From the NCBI GenBank assembly GCA_027946555.1, contig JAPEVC010000141.1, forward strand, positions 32,268 to 96,267: a DNA stretch of 64,000 bases. The letters run 5' to 3'. The notes beneath the pieces are model-generated. The model saw only the letters and a program-made list of their open reading frames with translations, had not been told where the DNA came from and did no database searches. Made by a program: the position numbers and the translations under genes. Origin of the DNA: Gnomoniopsis sp. IMI 355080 (taxonomy: Eukaryota > Ascomycota > Sordariomycetes > Diaporthales > Gnomoniaceae). This document shows, one piece after another, positions 10,931 through 23,372 of this stretch (position 1 is its first letter; the number at the start of each line of letters is the position of its first letter).

Positions 10931-11540
10931 GTGAGGAAGTTCGAGGGTGAAGCATAGAGCTTAGACATACTGCAATCGATGGTTAGAATGTATACCGACG
11001 AGATAACTGCCTCCTCTCACAAGCGAATTAGTAGACAGAGAGAGAGGTGCCTTAGGTATTTGGGACGCTGGTCGTTAGGTCCGGGATCTGGGATCGTCAA
11101 CATTACTAGGCAGGTACCTAGGTACTTCAATAGATGGGCGCTGAACGCTGAGCTGAGCCTCCGAAAACGGGGCTTGATCCAGTGGACCCGATTCCTTATC
11201 GCAGCTCGTCCAAAGGTGCACCCAGATTTCAAACGTCACGACAAAACAGCGCCCTCGCCCTGGCCCGTCCATTACCTTGGAAGTTGTGCTGTTCCCTGGA
11301 TAGTAGCGCCTGACGGACGAGTCAAGTCATTTGCCTTTGTCATATATATCTGTCGGGGGCTTGAGGGCTCATTATCAGAGCACACAGTCGTTCTCAAGCC
11401 TACTGGGAACAACTCCTCCGGCCTGACACCTTCAGCTTCGCTTTCAAACCTGCCCGGAGCAGAAAATACTTATACATCCTCACTCACTGTTCCCTTATGA
11501 ATCATCTTTCCTTGTATTCATTATAGCTAGACTGCTCAAC
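10931..11540. other. intergenic / promoter of the amidotransferase gene
   Basis: A 173-codon open frame at 10979-11500 looks like chance: it lacks domain character, and its 3' part coincides with the expected promoter. It contains a GGTACCTAGGTAC palindrome near 11113 and a TATATAT at 11343-11349. Confidence 0.5.
11343..11349 (+). promoter_or_regulatory. TATA-like element upstream of the amidotransferase gene
   Basis: TATATAT about 190 bp before the ATG at 11541, followed by CT-rich sequence of the kind fungal promoters carry near the transcription start. Assigned from position only. Confidence 0.35.
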
Positions 11541-12355
11541 ATGGGCTCATCCACTCCCATTCGCCTGGCCATTCTTGAGGCCGACACACCCCTCCCCAAC
11601 ACCAACGCCAAATACCACGGCTACCGCGGCGTCTTCACCGACCTTTTCCGGCGCGCCATCGCCCCGGAGCCCTTAGAAAACCACCTTGCCATCACAGGGT
11701 ACGATGTGGTCAATCATCCGGACAAATATCCTGACTTGGACTCCATCGACGCGGTGCTCATTTCTGGGTCGAAGCACAGCGCGTATTTGGATGAGCCATG
11801 GATTATTAAATTAGTGGAATTCACAAAATCAGCTCTGGCCACAGACGGCAGGGTCAAGGTGGTGGGCGTGTGCTTTGGACACCAAATTGTGGGCAGGGCG
11901 TTGGGGATGCAAGTCGGCATCAACGAGAAGGGTTGGGAGATCAGTGTGACGGAGATGAAGCTCAGCGAGAAGGGCAAGGCACTTTTTGGATCGGATGTTC
12001 TGGTACGTTTTCTCAGACGAAGAGGCATTCTCAGCTCGCCTGCTAACAGGATGCATAGAGGATTCATCAAATGCACAAGGACATTGTCCTCGCCACGCCC
12101 CCAGGTGCACAGGAACTTGCAGAGACGAACGTGTGCGCGAACCAGGGCTTTATTCTGCCTGGAAAGGCCATCACCGTGCAGGGCCACCCTGAGTTTACAG
12201 GCGAGATCGTGCCCGAGATCTTGAGTTTGCGGCACGAAACAGGAATCTTCGATGATGAGACCTACAAATCTGGAATGGAGAGGGTTCAGAAAGAGCATGA
12301 TGGCGTGAGGATAGCGCAGACATTTTTGAAATTTGTCCGGGGCGATATTGCATAG
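11541..12355 (+). CDS. class I glutamine amidotransferase-like protein
   Basis: Two exons, 11541-12002 and 12059-12355 (56-bp GTACGT...TAG intron, phase 0), encode 252 residues. The fold is that of the stand-alone GATase1 family (GMP-synthase-glutaminase-like). SGSKHSAYLDEPWI precedes the nucleophile elbow GVCFGHQ (Cys near residue 112). The catalytic His-Glu pair lies in VQGHPEFTGE about 100 residues later. With the full Cys-His-Glu triad it should hydrolyse glutamine or a gamma-glutamyl compound in the cytosol. Fungal members are mostly uncharacterised, and there is no synthase domain, so the acceptor substrate is unknown. It converges on the GPCR gene, whose stop lies only 178 bp away. Confidence 0.88.
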
Positions 12356-12533
12356 TGTTATAGACCATCTAGACCAAAAGGCATAAAATTTTAGGATACT
12401 ACGCCATATATCCAAAGCCCTGACTCCCCTGCTGAAGGTGGAAATCAGAGATATGGAACAGCCCAAAAACCATTTACGAAGAGTGTATCGCTCGCTAGGC
12501 GAAGTCACTCCATCACGGGCGTGTCTCACCACC

Positions 12534-14740
12534 TCATTCTCCTGTGCCCTTCTCTGATTTGCTTTTTCTTCTGTCATGTCCTCTACTACCGCCCTCCTCG
12601 ACATCCCACCAGTCCACAGCGCCACCGGTGGCCGGCATGCGTCCCCCAGGGCTCTTGCTGAATTCCGTCTCCCGATCCATCTCCTCATCCCTTCTACTCC
12701 TCGCCCGCGCCCCCTCGTTAAACATCTCCTCCCTCGTTCGCCCACTATCCTTGCGCACAGAAAACTTCCAGCCTTTCAAAAAGTCCATCGCAAAGCTCTC
12801 CCAAAACCCGCCCCGCATGTGCTTCCACGGCCGTTCGCGCGAGCAAAACACAATCGTGTCGCACAAGCCCTGCACCGTCAAGCTCACCAAGCTCAGCACG
12901 AGCATCCACAGCGGATCATGTTGATCGTCGACAGCCTCCGCCGCCGCCGCCGATCTGAACTTGCTGACGTCGCTCACAAACGGGAAGATCCACACGCACG
13001 CGTACACGGCCGGGTAGATGAACAACAGCCGCAACTGTCGGCGAATGCGGTCCCGCGTCCGCGAGATGCCACCGCTCTCGAATGTTGCCTGGTCCAGCGC
13101 CACGACGGGGCTCTCATCGCCGCTATGGTCGGAAATCGACCCGGGCAGCCGCAGTGGACCCTGGCGGAGCATGGCGACGATGTCTACCTGAGATTCGGTG
13201 AATAGATGGCTGCTAGGAACCACTGCTGTGGCCGCCACGGGCCCATCAGGCCCTGGGAGCTTCGGAATGCTGGTAGGCTGTATACTTGGTCCGTGGAGAG
13301 ATCCGTTCTTCTCTGTCTCTGTATTATTGGCAGTTTTGTTGGAGACGGCGCGGCGATAAAAGTCTGGGGAGCTACGACCACGCTGTAGCGTGGTGTTGGA
13401 GTCGGACGGCGGCGTGTCAGCGGGCGTGGTAGTGGGAGCCTTGTTACGCTTGAAGGAGGCTAATCTGGGATGCTGAAAAGGGGTTCCGCTCTCGGACGAG
13501 CTTTCAGCAATATTATCTCGGACTGGCTCTTGGTCAAGCGCGGCGGGCGCTGGCGTCGGGGCTGTCGCACCCGGCACTCGGGTACCCAGAGGCGATACGG
13601 CGGGGGACATCATGCTGTTGGGGTCGCGTTCGCCCTTTGGGGTTTCGAAGCCTGCCCACGACCAGTTCCCCTTCATGCGCGTAACAGGGTGCAGGCGATC
13701 GAATAATTGCTGTTGTTTGAGTTTGATCGAGTCCCAGTGACGAGGCGGCTCCTCCGCCGGCAGAGACGGTGAGATAGATTGACGCGTTGGTGCCACAGAC
13801 GAAATCCTGGGGGATGAATGCCTTGCAGAAGATTGTCGTGTGCGGATGGAAGAGCGTTTTACGGAGGTCTCTGCTGGCTCGGGGTCGTCTGGAATCAGGC
13901 CGTGGCAGTGGATGGGGGGTGTCTGTGGAACAAGCCTGTCTGGTTGTCCCAGGGGCAGCTCGGAGCTGCGGCGGCTGTATCGCCTCATCATGACACGGAC
14001 GTACATATATGAGGATCCATACATGATGAGGATGATAAGCAGGATCAGATATCGTGGGATCCAGCTGAGCGTGCTCCGAGACCACCAAGGCGTTGTTGGT
14101 AGGTAGCAAGACTGGCCAGTATTGACGTAGCCTGGAGTCCCTCTTACAAAGGCTAGCGAGGCCATAAAGATAGGCCAAAGACCACAGAAGGCATAAGCCC
14201 AACGCCGGTAAGGGTAGAGTCCGCTCTCACCGCTGGCTCGATTTGGCCAGAAGATGTAAACAGTTGAATGCAGCGCGATAAGGAACACCACGGAATCAGC
14301 CGCTTCAATACCCATGGCAAAGAAGAAACCGCAGACCTGGCAGAAGGTCCCAGAGGAGAGCGGGTCGTGCCCCCCAATAGATAAGACGTTGTAGACTACA
14401 AACCACAGAGATTTCAGAAAGTCGGAGATGATAAGGAGTATTATCAGACTACATCGAAGCGCTCTGGTTAGCTCAAGTATCCTAACATATGGACAGTGAT
14501 GGTTACGCTCTTCATATGCTAGACTTACTCATGACGAAAACTCCGGCGCATTCGCACAAGCCAGTAGCTGGACAGGCAACTCGACAAGAGGCTGATGGAA
14601 GAGAGAGTCAAACCAATGATGTGTAGAGTCTCGATCTCGCCTTCCCTCAGACCCACATACATATCATTCGTTTCTGTCTTCATAGACGCGATTTGTCTGG
14701 CTGGGCTGGCCCATGCTTGGGAACCCCAGGTCTCAGCCAT
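12534..14740 (-). CDS. Git3-like G-protein-coupled receptor (glucose/carbon sensing)
   Basis: Exon 1 (14529-14740) and exon 2 (12534-14463), joined across a 65-bp GTAAGT...CAG intron in phase 2, encode 713 residues. TM1 lies in exon 1. TM2 begins right after the intron (SLIILLIISDFLKSLW). TM3 carries FFAMGIEAADSVVF, the signature of the fungal Git3/Gpr1/GPR-4 class, and TM4-TM5 follow. A roughly 300-residue Ser/Pro/Thr-rich third cytoplasmic loop comes next, then TM6 (LLFIYPAVYACVWIF) and TM7 ending CDTIVFCSRERPWKH. The C-tail has the WDVEE-type acidic end. Receptors of this class signal through a G-alpha to adenylate cyclase in response to glucose or amino acids. The start at 14740 (MAETWGSQAW) has a good context. 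The frame is open up to 15001, so a longer N-terminus cannot be excluded. Confidence 0.87.
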
Positions 14741-16053
14741 CGTCGGCAGTTCCAGCACCAGGAAAGGAGAAGATGCATTGAATGGAAGCTCAAGAATACC
14801 AAGTGTGGAAGGATGTTGATGATTCCCCCAGGTGTCATGAGTAACAGATTTCCATCTTGAAAATTCGAGACTGTAGCGAGGGATCGATGGCTGAGGCAGC
14901 CCTTCAAGTCGAACAAAGTGCCAGACATGACCGGACATGTTGCCAGACACTACAGCATCTATGGGTCCGTTGAGACAACCAAGATGTTGAGGGCGAAACA
15001 ATGATCACCAGAGTCCCAACTGACTTCGATGCGAGTCTCAGTGAAGGCGGCGGAACACCGAACCACCTTGAAAGCCAGACGCTCGGAATGGCGCCACCAA
15101 GCCACGTAACATCGCCAGCGGTATATGGGAAAGGGCAAGTAAAACACGACGATACAAGCCAACGCAGTACCATGGTGGCATGGCTAAGCATGCAACCAAT
15201 GCACGGCCGTAATGCGGGACAGCCTTGACTGTAGATGATCATATCAGGAAGTGTTCAACAAGACGGAAAACCCCGGTAGGCCCAGTCTCTGACTATGCGA
15301 TATTCTCGATGTGCCGAGACCTGTCATTGATTGTGTCGTGATACCTGCTTATCGATGTGTCCAGGGAAAACTTAGACAGGTGGCACGGGTGTTGTGCTGC
15401 AGAAGACTGCCTGCCGCTGGCAGACGACAATCATGCATGAAGACCAAGGTACGACCGAGGAATCCGAAGCAGAAACAGGAAAGCAACTCTGGGTCAGTGA
15501 GACTGGTGTGCGGGTCACGTAGATTCGAATGTTCGAGGTGGGCATAACAACAAGACGGCCACGGCCTGCTCACTTGACTATGCCGCATGGCTATGTGAAG
15601 TCCGGTATTGGGGAATGGGAGCAAGTTCTCCACGAGCCGGTGTGAACATGTCCACGTGTGGCGCCGGACGCTCTAGTGATCAAACATATCGAGAGGCAGT
15701 AACAGAAGCTTCAATGGTATCTCCTTGGGCAGAGCGATTGGCGACGTCGTTAGACAAAACAGTGTCACTGGCGACCGGAACTGAGTTGATTAACTTTCGG
15801 TAGTGTTCAAAGGGGCCTTCGATGCATTCCTTAGCGGACGCCGTATGCTATGCTGTTTGTAGGCTCATATCCTCAAACGCCTGGCGCCAGCCCCCATATT
15901 CCCAAGTTCCGTAGTCGTCGGCACAGGACCAAAGCTGTGGGAGAACCTCCCAATATTGAAGTCGCTATGTGCATCTGGGCCTCATGCTCAGCATCGTCAG
16001 TGTATGACACTCGTTCCATCTTAAAGAACGTCAAGCAGCCAAGGCCATTAAGT
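14741..16053. other. intergenic, GPCR leader and promoter
   Basis: The 14741-15001 part is open in frame with the GPCR but lacks signal-peptide or conserved character. Nothing is recognisable in 15000-16050. Confidence 0.45.
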
Positions 16054-17686
16054 TCAACCTATAAGATTAATGAACGGCTCAGGCCATGCTCCCAACAGCA
16101 AAGGCTTATGGGAGTCCCTGCCACTCTCTGGAATGAGCATGTTGATTTTTCGACGGTCCTTGTTGATGTCGCTGATGTAGACGAAGCCTTGGACAGAGGC
16201 GGTGCGAATAGCTTCGGGCGAGTCGCCAACGATGGCGTTCATGATAGGCATTGTCCAATGCGAGAGTGCCGGACTAGGGTCGATCTTTTCGAGACCACGG
16301 TGGTCTGTATGTTCATCGGTTGCTGCTCCCGTACGTTAGTGAATTAGTATGACATACAGATCGAATTGATCTGCCAAGATAAGGGAGTCGTGAAATACTC
16401 ACGCTCTGGCATCCGGTAGATGGTCACATCATCGAAGTCGACCACCTGAGTAGAGGGGCTCAAAGTGGTTCTACTGTCGCCAAAGAAGTAGTCCTTAATG
16501 GTTATATGTTGACAAGCGACCAACCACGCCTCATCATTGCTCACAACACCATCTGATTTGTCCAAGCCCACGACTCCGATGGCCTCGCCCAGGATCGTCT
16601 TTCCGCCCTGAAGTCGCTTCTTCAAGGTCGCTTCAATATGGTCCGAGCCCAATACAACGACAATATTGACCGAGAACTCGTCCACAATATGAGCGAGCAT
16701 TTCCGTCTCCTTTTCGCCCAACTTGTCGGTCAGTGTGACGCCAGGAGTATCGATAATCAAGCCCGACACCTTGGTCTCCACATTATCACTCAGCCGTCCA
16801 GTAACCGCGCCTGCGAGCTTCGAAGTAAGCTCCTTGTACAGTTGCAAGTCGTGGGTAGCGTGCTGATGGCCGTACTGGTAGACAATCGGTAACTTGGGCG
16901 GAACTGTGGACGGCCCGCTCGTTGGCGTGGTCCCCCAGCCGTTCATCCCCTCGGCCTCAATATCTAGCATAGTCGCAAAACATGCTGCTGTCAACGTTCC
17001 AGGCAGAGATAGCATGCCCTCGCGCGGGTCGGTGTTGACTACGATGGGTTGGCTACCCATCTTGACAGCGTACGAGGTCAACGTCCGCGCCAGAGTGGTC
17101 TTTCCGACGCCAGTGGGGCCAACGAGCATGATGCGCGGACCGGTGGTAGACGACGTACTGTCTGCTTTGGCGTCGTTCCGTAGGTTGTTGAGCAGGAAGT
17201 GCAGGTTGAGGTGGCTGGTGGTGGCCGGGTTCACGTCGGCAGGGACCTCGGCGATGGACTGGCGCTCGCATGCGCCTTCAATCTCCAACTGGCAGCCTGA
17301 AAGTGTCATAATCTTGGAGCGGGTACCGCGGAAGCTGTAGCGCTTGTTGAGGGCAAGCTCGGTGCCGTCCTTTTCGGCATGCCCGGAGAGGACACGCACC
17401 GAGATGGTGGTCTCATGATCGACCTGGAAACGCCACTCCCAGCCCTCTTGGAGGGTGACAAACTGGTTTATAGGCCCGGCTGTTGCCTTTATGGAAGTTT
17501 GTAAATTAGCAAAAGTTCAAGGGTGACATGAGTAGATTGAAGATGCTTTGCACCCTGAAGAGCTGGTGGATAGTCGAAGCCATAAGTATTGACCCACCAG
17601 ACAGGGTAACATTTCGATCAGACAATCGTCGGTGAATTACTATCACTCACCTTGATGGGTAGCTTGCCCAAGCCTGGAATTGACAT
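16054..17686 (-). CDS. clp1: mRNA cleavage and polyadenylation factor Clp1
   Basis: Three exons, 17651-17686, 16403-17486 and 16054-16322, encode 462 residues, the usual Clp1 length. Exon 1 is only 12 codons (MSIPGLGKLPIK) and ends at a GTGAGT donor. The N-terminal beta domain (EGWEWRFQV, GTELALNKRY) precedes the P-loop GPTGVGKTT at about 135-143, with NTDPREGMLSLPGTL and the IIDTPGV Walker B region after it. DEFSVNIVVVLGSD, LDKSDGVV, YFFGDSRTTLSP and the C-terminal GFVYISDINKDRR complete the family pattern. Clp1 is the CFIA/CFII subunit that links Pcf11 to the 3'-end processing machinery in the nucleus. Fungal Clp1 binds ATP but generally lacks the RNA kinase activity of the human protein. 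Two in-frame acceptors for exon 3 (starting at 16325 or 16322) differ by one codon. Confidence 0.93.
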
Positions 17687-19245
17687 GACTTTGAAGCTTC
17701 TGGAGTCTTCGTGTCCAGATCTTGATTTGTTCTCGATTTGCGGTGTTGTCCAGGTCAGATGTGGTCAGGGCAGGTACTAATGTAGTTGAAGAGACTTGCT
17801 CCCAAAGGAAGCTTTGTTGACGGTGCCGTGAACGTGGCCTATATAGTACATGAGAGTTAGTTGATATTGCGTCCTCCTAGAGTGCTCTATAGGTACATCA
17901 ATGTTTTATTGTGGGTGAAAGTTCTTCCAGCGTACAGTCATGTGTTTGTAAGGTGGTCACAGCTTGAGATGCTATCATAAAAGTGTTGGCTGGGAGCTGG
18001 GTCATGAAGCAGACTCATATCAATAACAAAGTAGACCAAGAAAAACGAATTACCATAGTCCCAAGTTACTAATCTCTCATATCAATGAAGGCGTTAGCGG
18101 GGTAATCTTGGGTGAGGAGGTTCACGACAGTTGTGCTGTTATGTCTGACAGCAGGTCGTGACTGCGCAGGTGAGGCTCGGAGAGCTCTGGAATTTAGCGC
18201 TAAATTGATGCGTTTCGGGTGGGGCTACGGGACCAGCCGCTGACCCACACCCTTCAAGGTTGGATTTGGAGTTCCATGACTGTCCGCAACTTGGGGAGGC
18301 TTACAATTGCATTCGATGCTAACACCAACTTGGATTCGTGTACTTGCTCCCGGGTTTCATTGTAATAGCTTCCCTCTTTTCCTCCATTGGGTGTCTCTAT
18401 GCATCTTTAAACAATTGGTCAATGATAAGTAGCTAGATACCACCCACATAAAGTAAGACAGTGACTCTGCTCTCAAGACAAGCCACACGAGCCACATTGA
18501 TCAACCCCGTGAAGTGCCTGAGCAACAAGCGACATCACATGCTAGTATTGAGTGTTGAAAGAGCCCACAGGTCCAAAGGTGAAGACTGGGTGCAGGCAGA
18601 GCAATAAATACAGCGCTCTGGCATGCCTACCGGAAACAGTGAGGATTGTTGAGCCAAATGGCACATCTCCCAAACACATATACTAAGCTTATACCAATGA
18701 TCATGATCAAGCTAGTATTTCACCTTAAGGCAAGGGCCTCGTGCTCAGAAACGTATAATAATACCAGTATCGGTAAATTCATCGTGTTTATACAAAGGTG
18801 CGGGTGCGCACCAATTCTTGTGTACTCTCCCGTCCCAAACCCCACTGCAGGATGTCCGAACAGTCAGGCAAGAGAGAAGAATCAAAAATAGAAATATATG
18901 TAGTATTCGTACAAACGAGACCTTTTCCCGGGGTATTTGCGAATTCGTCATAGGCGCCGAATAATGAATGCGTCTCTGTTTGTATGGTGATGCCTGATCA
19001 TCATGCTCCAAACCCTCTTGATGCTTGGCGCCCTTGCTGTTGGTCACTCGACCTTTTTTTGTCTTGCCCATGCTGTCTGTCATGTGATGACATGCCCCAA
19101 AGGTCTAGATGATGAACCGTCCGTTCCAAACGCCTTGTCCAAGACCCGTATCGTTGCCATTGCCGTTGCCGTGTATATGCTGGCTATCACTGTTTGCTCT
19201 CCGGCCGTTAATATTGCTCCATCGCCCTATCGCCCCAAAAGAAAT
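17687..19245. other. intergenic between clp1 promoter and IPK 3' end
   Basis: About 1.5 kb without a supportable gene. Short open frames near 18646-19296 lack coding character. A TATATAG lies near 17839, about 150 bp before clp1. Confidence 0.5.
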
Positions 19246-20421
19246 TCACTGCGACAGCTCCTCAAAAATCTTGATCAAACTCCGGACCCCAAGTAGAATG
19301 TTCTCGTCCGGCCCCTGACCAGGGGTCCACTTGGCGTGCGCAAAATCGATGAGCTTCAGGTTCCAGATCCTGGGCTCGTCGTCCATGTCGTCACCGTCAT
19401 CAGAACCGGTGATGAACTCGCCGTCGTCGTCCAGGCCGATGCCACTATCAATCCGACACGTGGTACGCCCAGGCAGGTGGTCATCTGGCTTCTTGTCCGC
19501 TAGGGCGTTGGCGGTGCTACGAATCCTCTCGTCGATTGCAGACTTGAGCGATTCCCCGTCACCCTCGAAGATAAATAGCAGACTCGACGAGTACATACGC
19601 GTCTCCTCGGCCTCGAGAACATCGCGCACATTCTCCAAATCCTGTCGGAAAGCCTCGGCGACTGCGCGCGCATAGGCATCATCAATGCCTGCGGCCGTGT
19701 TGTAGATGAAGTTCCGAAACGCTTCCACCACATTTCGTTTGTTGACATCGTTGCGGCCATAGTCTTTGTCGTAGATCTTGTAGTCCTCCTCATCCAATTC
19801 GGTCGCGTCATCGGAGCCTTTGTATACGCGCATGCCAGCAATGCGGAATCCCAGGTCATGGTGCGTCGTCTCAGCGCTGATCTTGTCAAAGCGCCGCTTC
19901 TTCTCAAGTGGGGCGTCGTCAGCCCACAGCCTCCGCCCAAGTTTGACATCCATGATGTTTGGTCGGCGGAAACCCTGCGACGCGTTCTCGAGGCATACAG
20001 CGGTATTGGTGGGTATCTTTCGGTTCGCATTCGGAATCCATGTGACATTGTCCACAGGTGGCGGAGGCACGGCCTCTTTTTCTTGTTCAAGAAATTGTAG
20101 GACTTGCTCCTTCACCTCGGTGTTGACTTGCCCGGCCACGAGAGGCAACTGAACGTCCATTCTCGAAACATCGGCCGAATCATTCAAAGATAGACTACCG
20201 CAAAAGATGGGCACTATTTCGGCCATGCGCGAGTGCTCTTCGGTCTGCAGAGATTGGTAGAAATCGATTTCGGACTGGGTGCATGGCTTGATGAACAGCT
20301 CGCCGTCTGTGTCACACATGGTACCATCACTTTGTGGTTCTGTCAGCATTACGAGTCCGAAAAGCCGCGCGACTTTTGGTTTCTGTTTGCGTGTCAGAGA
20401 CTTACTGTCCAGCGACGGCAT
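19246..20421 (-). CDS. inositol polyphosphate kinase (Arg82/Ipk2-type)
   Basis: Exon 1 (20406-20421, MPSLD plus one base) and exon 2 (19246-20339) are separated by a 66-bp GTAAGT...CAG intron, giving 369 residues. The first exon-2 segment, GTMCDTDGELFIKP, matches the usual start of this family. The inositol-binding PxxxDxKxG motif reads PNIMDVKLG near 132, a YSSSLLFIFEGD segment lies at about 280-290, and the catalytic LKLIDFAHAKW lies near 335 with a final LLGVRSLIKIFEEL. The enzyme phosphorylates inositol tris- and tetrakisphosphates in the nucleus and feeds InsP6/InsP7 signalling. The yeast homologue also helps arginine-responsive transcription. The intron is a multiple of three with no stop, so retention would add 22 in-frame residues. 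The spliced form fits the family better. Confidence 0.9.
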   Translation of the reverse strand: MPSLDSKSLTRKQKPKVARLFGLVMLTEPQSDGTMCDTDGELFIKPCTQSEIDFYQSLQTEEHSRMAEIVPIFCGSLSLNDSADVSRMDVQLPLVAGQVNTEVKEQVLQFLEQEKEAVPPPPVDNVTWIPNANRKIPTNTAVCLENASQGFRRPNIMDVKLGRRLWADDAPLEKKRRFDKISAETTHHDLGFRIAGMRVYKGSDDATELDEEDYKIYDKDYGRNDVNKRNVVEAFRNFIYNTAAGIDDAYARAVAEAFRQDLENVRDVLEAEETRMYSSSLLFIFEGDGESLKSAIDERIRSTANALADKKPDDHLPGRTTCRIDSGIGLDDDGEFITGSDDGDDMDDEPRIWNLKLIDFAHAKWTPGQGPDENILLGVRSLIKIFEELSQ

Positions 20422-22502
20422 AGTTGTATTCGACGAGCTCGGAGTAGTGAGGTATCACTTTTGGGGTCGTCATCTTGGGTTGCAGTGCCCGTTCCATGAC
20501 AGGCAACGAGCAGGAGGAAAAGAGGGACAACGAGAATGAGGGATTCGGGGTTGGCACATCCAGCTGGAAATCCGTAGTTGAAGAGATTGGGTTGATTCGG
20601 ATGGACGAAAAGGAAAGGGGGCCACGGAGATTGTCTCAAAGCGTAGCAACGTAGGACGTCGGAGGTGTACGCAAGCCGAGCCACGCCGCAATGCTGAGTA
20701 CTTGCGAGCCAGAGATGAGTTCGTGGGCGTTGCGTAAGAAAAAGTGGGAGAAGTAGAAAAGTAGTAGGGTAGATAAGAGAGAACGGGTCTGACAGATGCA
20801 GACTTTGGGAAAGGAAAAAGACAAGATGGGCTAGAAGGAGAGTTATGAAGATTATAGGACAGGGAGGGCAAAGGAGTAGAAAAACGAGGGAAGCCGAGGA
20901 TCAGACCTTGGAATGGCTTAGACCTGGCCTGGGCCGCGCGACGATAGACCCAGCAAGGATTTGATTTGGTAGAGAATGGAAAAGGAAAAGTCGAGGCGGA
21001 TTGACAGACTTTGGCATTGGCGCTGGACTCCAGGGCTGCTTACAGAGTACCTAAGTTGGTAGTAGACTGCGCAGGTCCGTTCAGGGACTTATTACTGGTA
21101 CTAACAGAATGGAGTCAAGCCTGAAGCCAGGGGGCCCTCCGCGTCGATCTTCTGACAGGTGCAAGCTGCAGCTCACTTGCAAAGGAGGCAAACATCATTT
21201 CCCTTTCATCCATATTTTTCCCTGGGGTTCCTGGAGTGACTCCTCCTTTCAATGTCACGTCTCATGTATACGCAGTAAAAACAACCGTAGACCACACATG
21301 TAACACACAGATGCTCGGTCATTTGTTCCATGTCAATAAAATGGACCAGTCACTCACTGCACAACGGGTGCAATTCCGTTTCTCCTGCCCATCAGTTCCG
21401 AGTTCCCGTCGCCACTCTAACACGCGAGTACGACCTAATGACCGAGCAGCATGTGCATGTCACTTGGAAAATTGAATACTATGGAACAGTACAAGTCCCT
21501 GCGCGACTCGATCCGCAACAGCGATTCGCCTTGCCAGCCCATGAGCGCTTATAGCACATCCTGGCGCTCGCATGGGCCTGAAGTGGCTGATGCAACGCCT
21601 CCCCGAAAAGGGATCTCGGGGGCCTCTTTTCGCTTGGTCGACTCAGCCACCTTCTTCCACCTGCACCCTTCCACCGCCCAACGCCCACCTCAGGTGCTAT
21701 CAGGCTACTACAGTACATGTTGAGCAGTAGTGCATTGCTAGTCCCTCGTGAGGTCGTAAAGATGTGGAGCCGTGAAGCCGTGAGACAGTGGCACAGTGGC
21801 CCGGCTTGCCTGTCTGTTGAACATCGAACGTGATTGACTCTGGTTCGAGTGACCGCGGCGCAAAGGCGAAGAATTGACCTGTTTGACAATGCTCCAGCCT
21901 GCCAGCGAGGCACGTTGATCATCCCTCGACGAGTCGCATGCATACAGCATGCAACATGTCCATGCTGTAAGACCTGCACGCGTGCCCGACACGAGACCAC
22001 ACTCTGTCTACGACCTTTCGAATCAGCGTTGGCCAAGTTACCGCTCCTGCAGCCTTGTGCAGCGCAGATGGTCAGACATCTGCCCAAGAGACAGACGGCA
22101 ATGCCAAGAGACCCAGCTTCTTCCGTCCATAGAGGCAAAGCGCGCAATGTCAGATCAGACGGCACTGCCGACCTCGGATTATCCGATGTCCTGAGAAGGA
22201 AATATGAAGAAGAAAAAAGACAAGAACAAAAACACAGTTGGTATTGGAGGATTATGTCGCCACGCTAACAATTGCTTGGCTTTGTTCGACGTTTACTCGT
22301 ATTGCAACGTCTTAGTCCGATTCCCGCCGCCTCCAATCGCATACCTGGCGTCTGGGGGACCCGCCCGTAACAGCCCAACAAAAGACGCCCCGGAAATCTA
22401 GAATGAATCCCAAATCCGGGGAATCTGTTCTTCTGAAGGCCAGGCGGTCAGACATATTGATCGGATAGATGCACGATCTGCCTTCTGGCCGGAAATGGAT
22501 AC
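20422..22502. other. intergenic, IPK 5' leader and promoter
   Basis: The first ~450 bp upstream of IPK are CT-rich on its coding strand, typical of a fungal 5' leader. Long open frames on both strands around 21479-22268 overlap each other and show no domain or codon signal. Confidence 0.45.
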
Positions 22503-22638
22503 ATGCAGGTTTATGGGCTGTGCTGCACCCTGCCCAGGAAATGCGGCGGAGGCCTGCTCAATTGGGACTTTCTCTTCCAATCCATCCCAGCAGGCAAACA
22601 GGTCCTCGAATACGCGTTCAATTTCTTCAGCTTCATTG
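22503..22638 (+). pseudogene. coding-like fragment ending at a splice donor, unrecognised
   Basis: An ATG-led frame of 45 codons, including WDFLFQSIPAGKQVLEYAF, ends at a good GTGAGT donor (22639). The nearest TAG acceptor (about 22690) leads into a stop after seven codons, so no complete gene can be assembled. A further stretch near 22960-23048 reads like coding (LLSDVDEATARQLL) and ends at GTATGC. They may be remnants or misread exons of one gene lying ahead of arb1. No family is recognised. Confidence 0.25.
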
Positions 22639-23372
22639 GTGAGTACGAGGGTTGAGTGTTGGATGGGTCCGACCTTTGGAACGCCTTAGTCGACAACGAA
22701 AGTGGGTGATTCAGCTTTGTTCGACATCGCGACATCGCGACAGCCTCACGCCTGACGACGCTCACCCAAGGCGTGGGCGCGCTTATTGTGGCAGTGGCGG
22801 ATGTAAGCCTCCATCCCCACTGCGATCGCGCAGAAGGTAAGTTTGCTCTTTATCCACATTTATGTCTGCGGTCACCGTGTGCATGGACATGATGCAGGTC
22901 GTCAGGTAAGCCAACAGGCAGGTACTCAGGCTGACCTGCAATAATGATACCTTGCTCAGCGATGTGGATGAGGCGACTGCAAGACAACTTCTTGCGAGAT
23001 CGAAGAAGGATTGTCTCATTGTTATGAGAGTGACCCAGAATCCTCATGGTATGCAGGTTCACTGCTTGGGATGGGAATGTTTGTCTAGGCTGGGAGGAGG
23101 GAGACGTGCAGTCAAGCAAGTTGGCTCTTCGATATCTTCCTCCGTCTATTTTGTTTGTAGAGAATACAAACAGCCATTCCCCTGCATCATCTTCCCATCA
23201 GCAAACTTGTGGTCTTTCGGCGCCTTCTCCTGTTGAGTTTTCCCTCTAGGCGATTCTTCGGTGATAACGGCCGTCGCTCATTGTCAAAGCTGACACTTGC
23301 ACCAACAAATCCACATGCTCCTTTAATCGATCTCGTCCTCAAAATCCCCTTAGTAGGTATCATCAGCTCAAG

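Noticed and set aside
10979..11500. 173-codon forward frame
   Set aside because: Overlaps the amidotransferase promoter, basic/random composition and no homology-like motifs.
12576..13205. Forward frames of up to 209 codons across the GPCR gene
   Set aside because: Antisense to the C-terminal loop and tail of the GPCR, whose TM6, TM7 and terminal motif are clear.
21479..22268. Overlapping long frames on both strands
   Set aside because: Arg/Cys/His-rich random-looking products, no domain, mutually exclusive.
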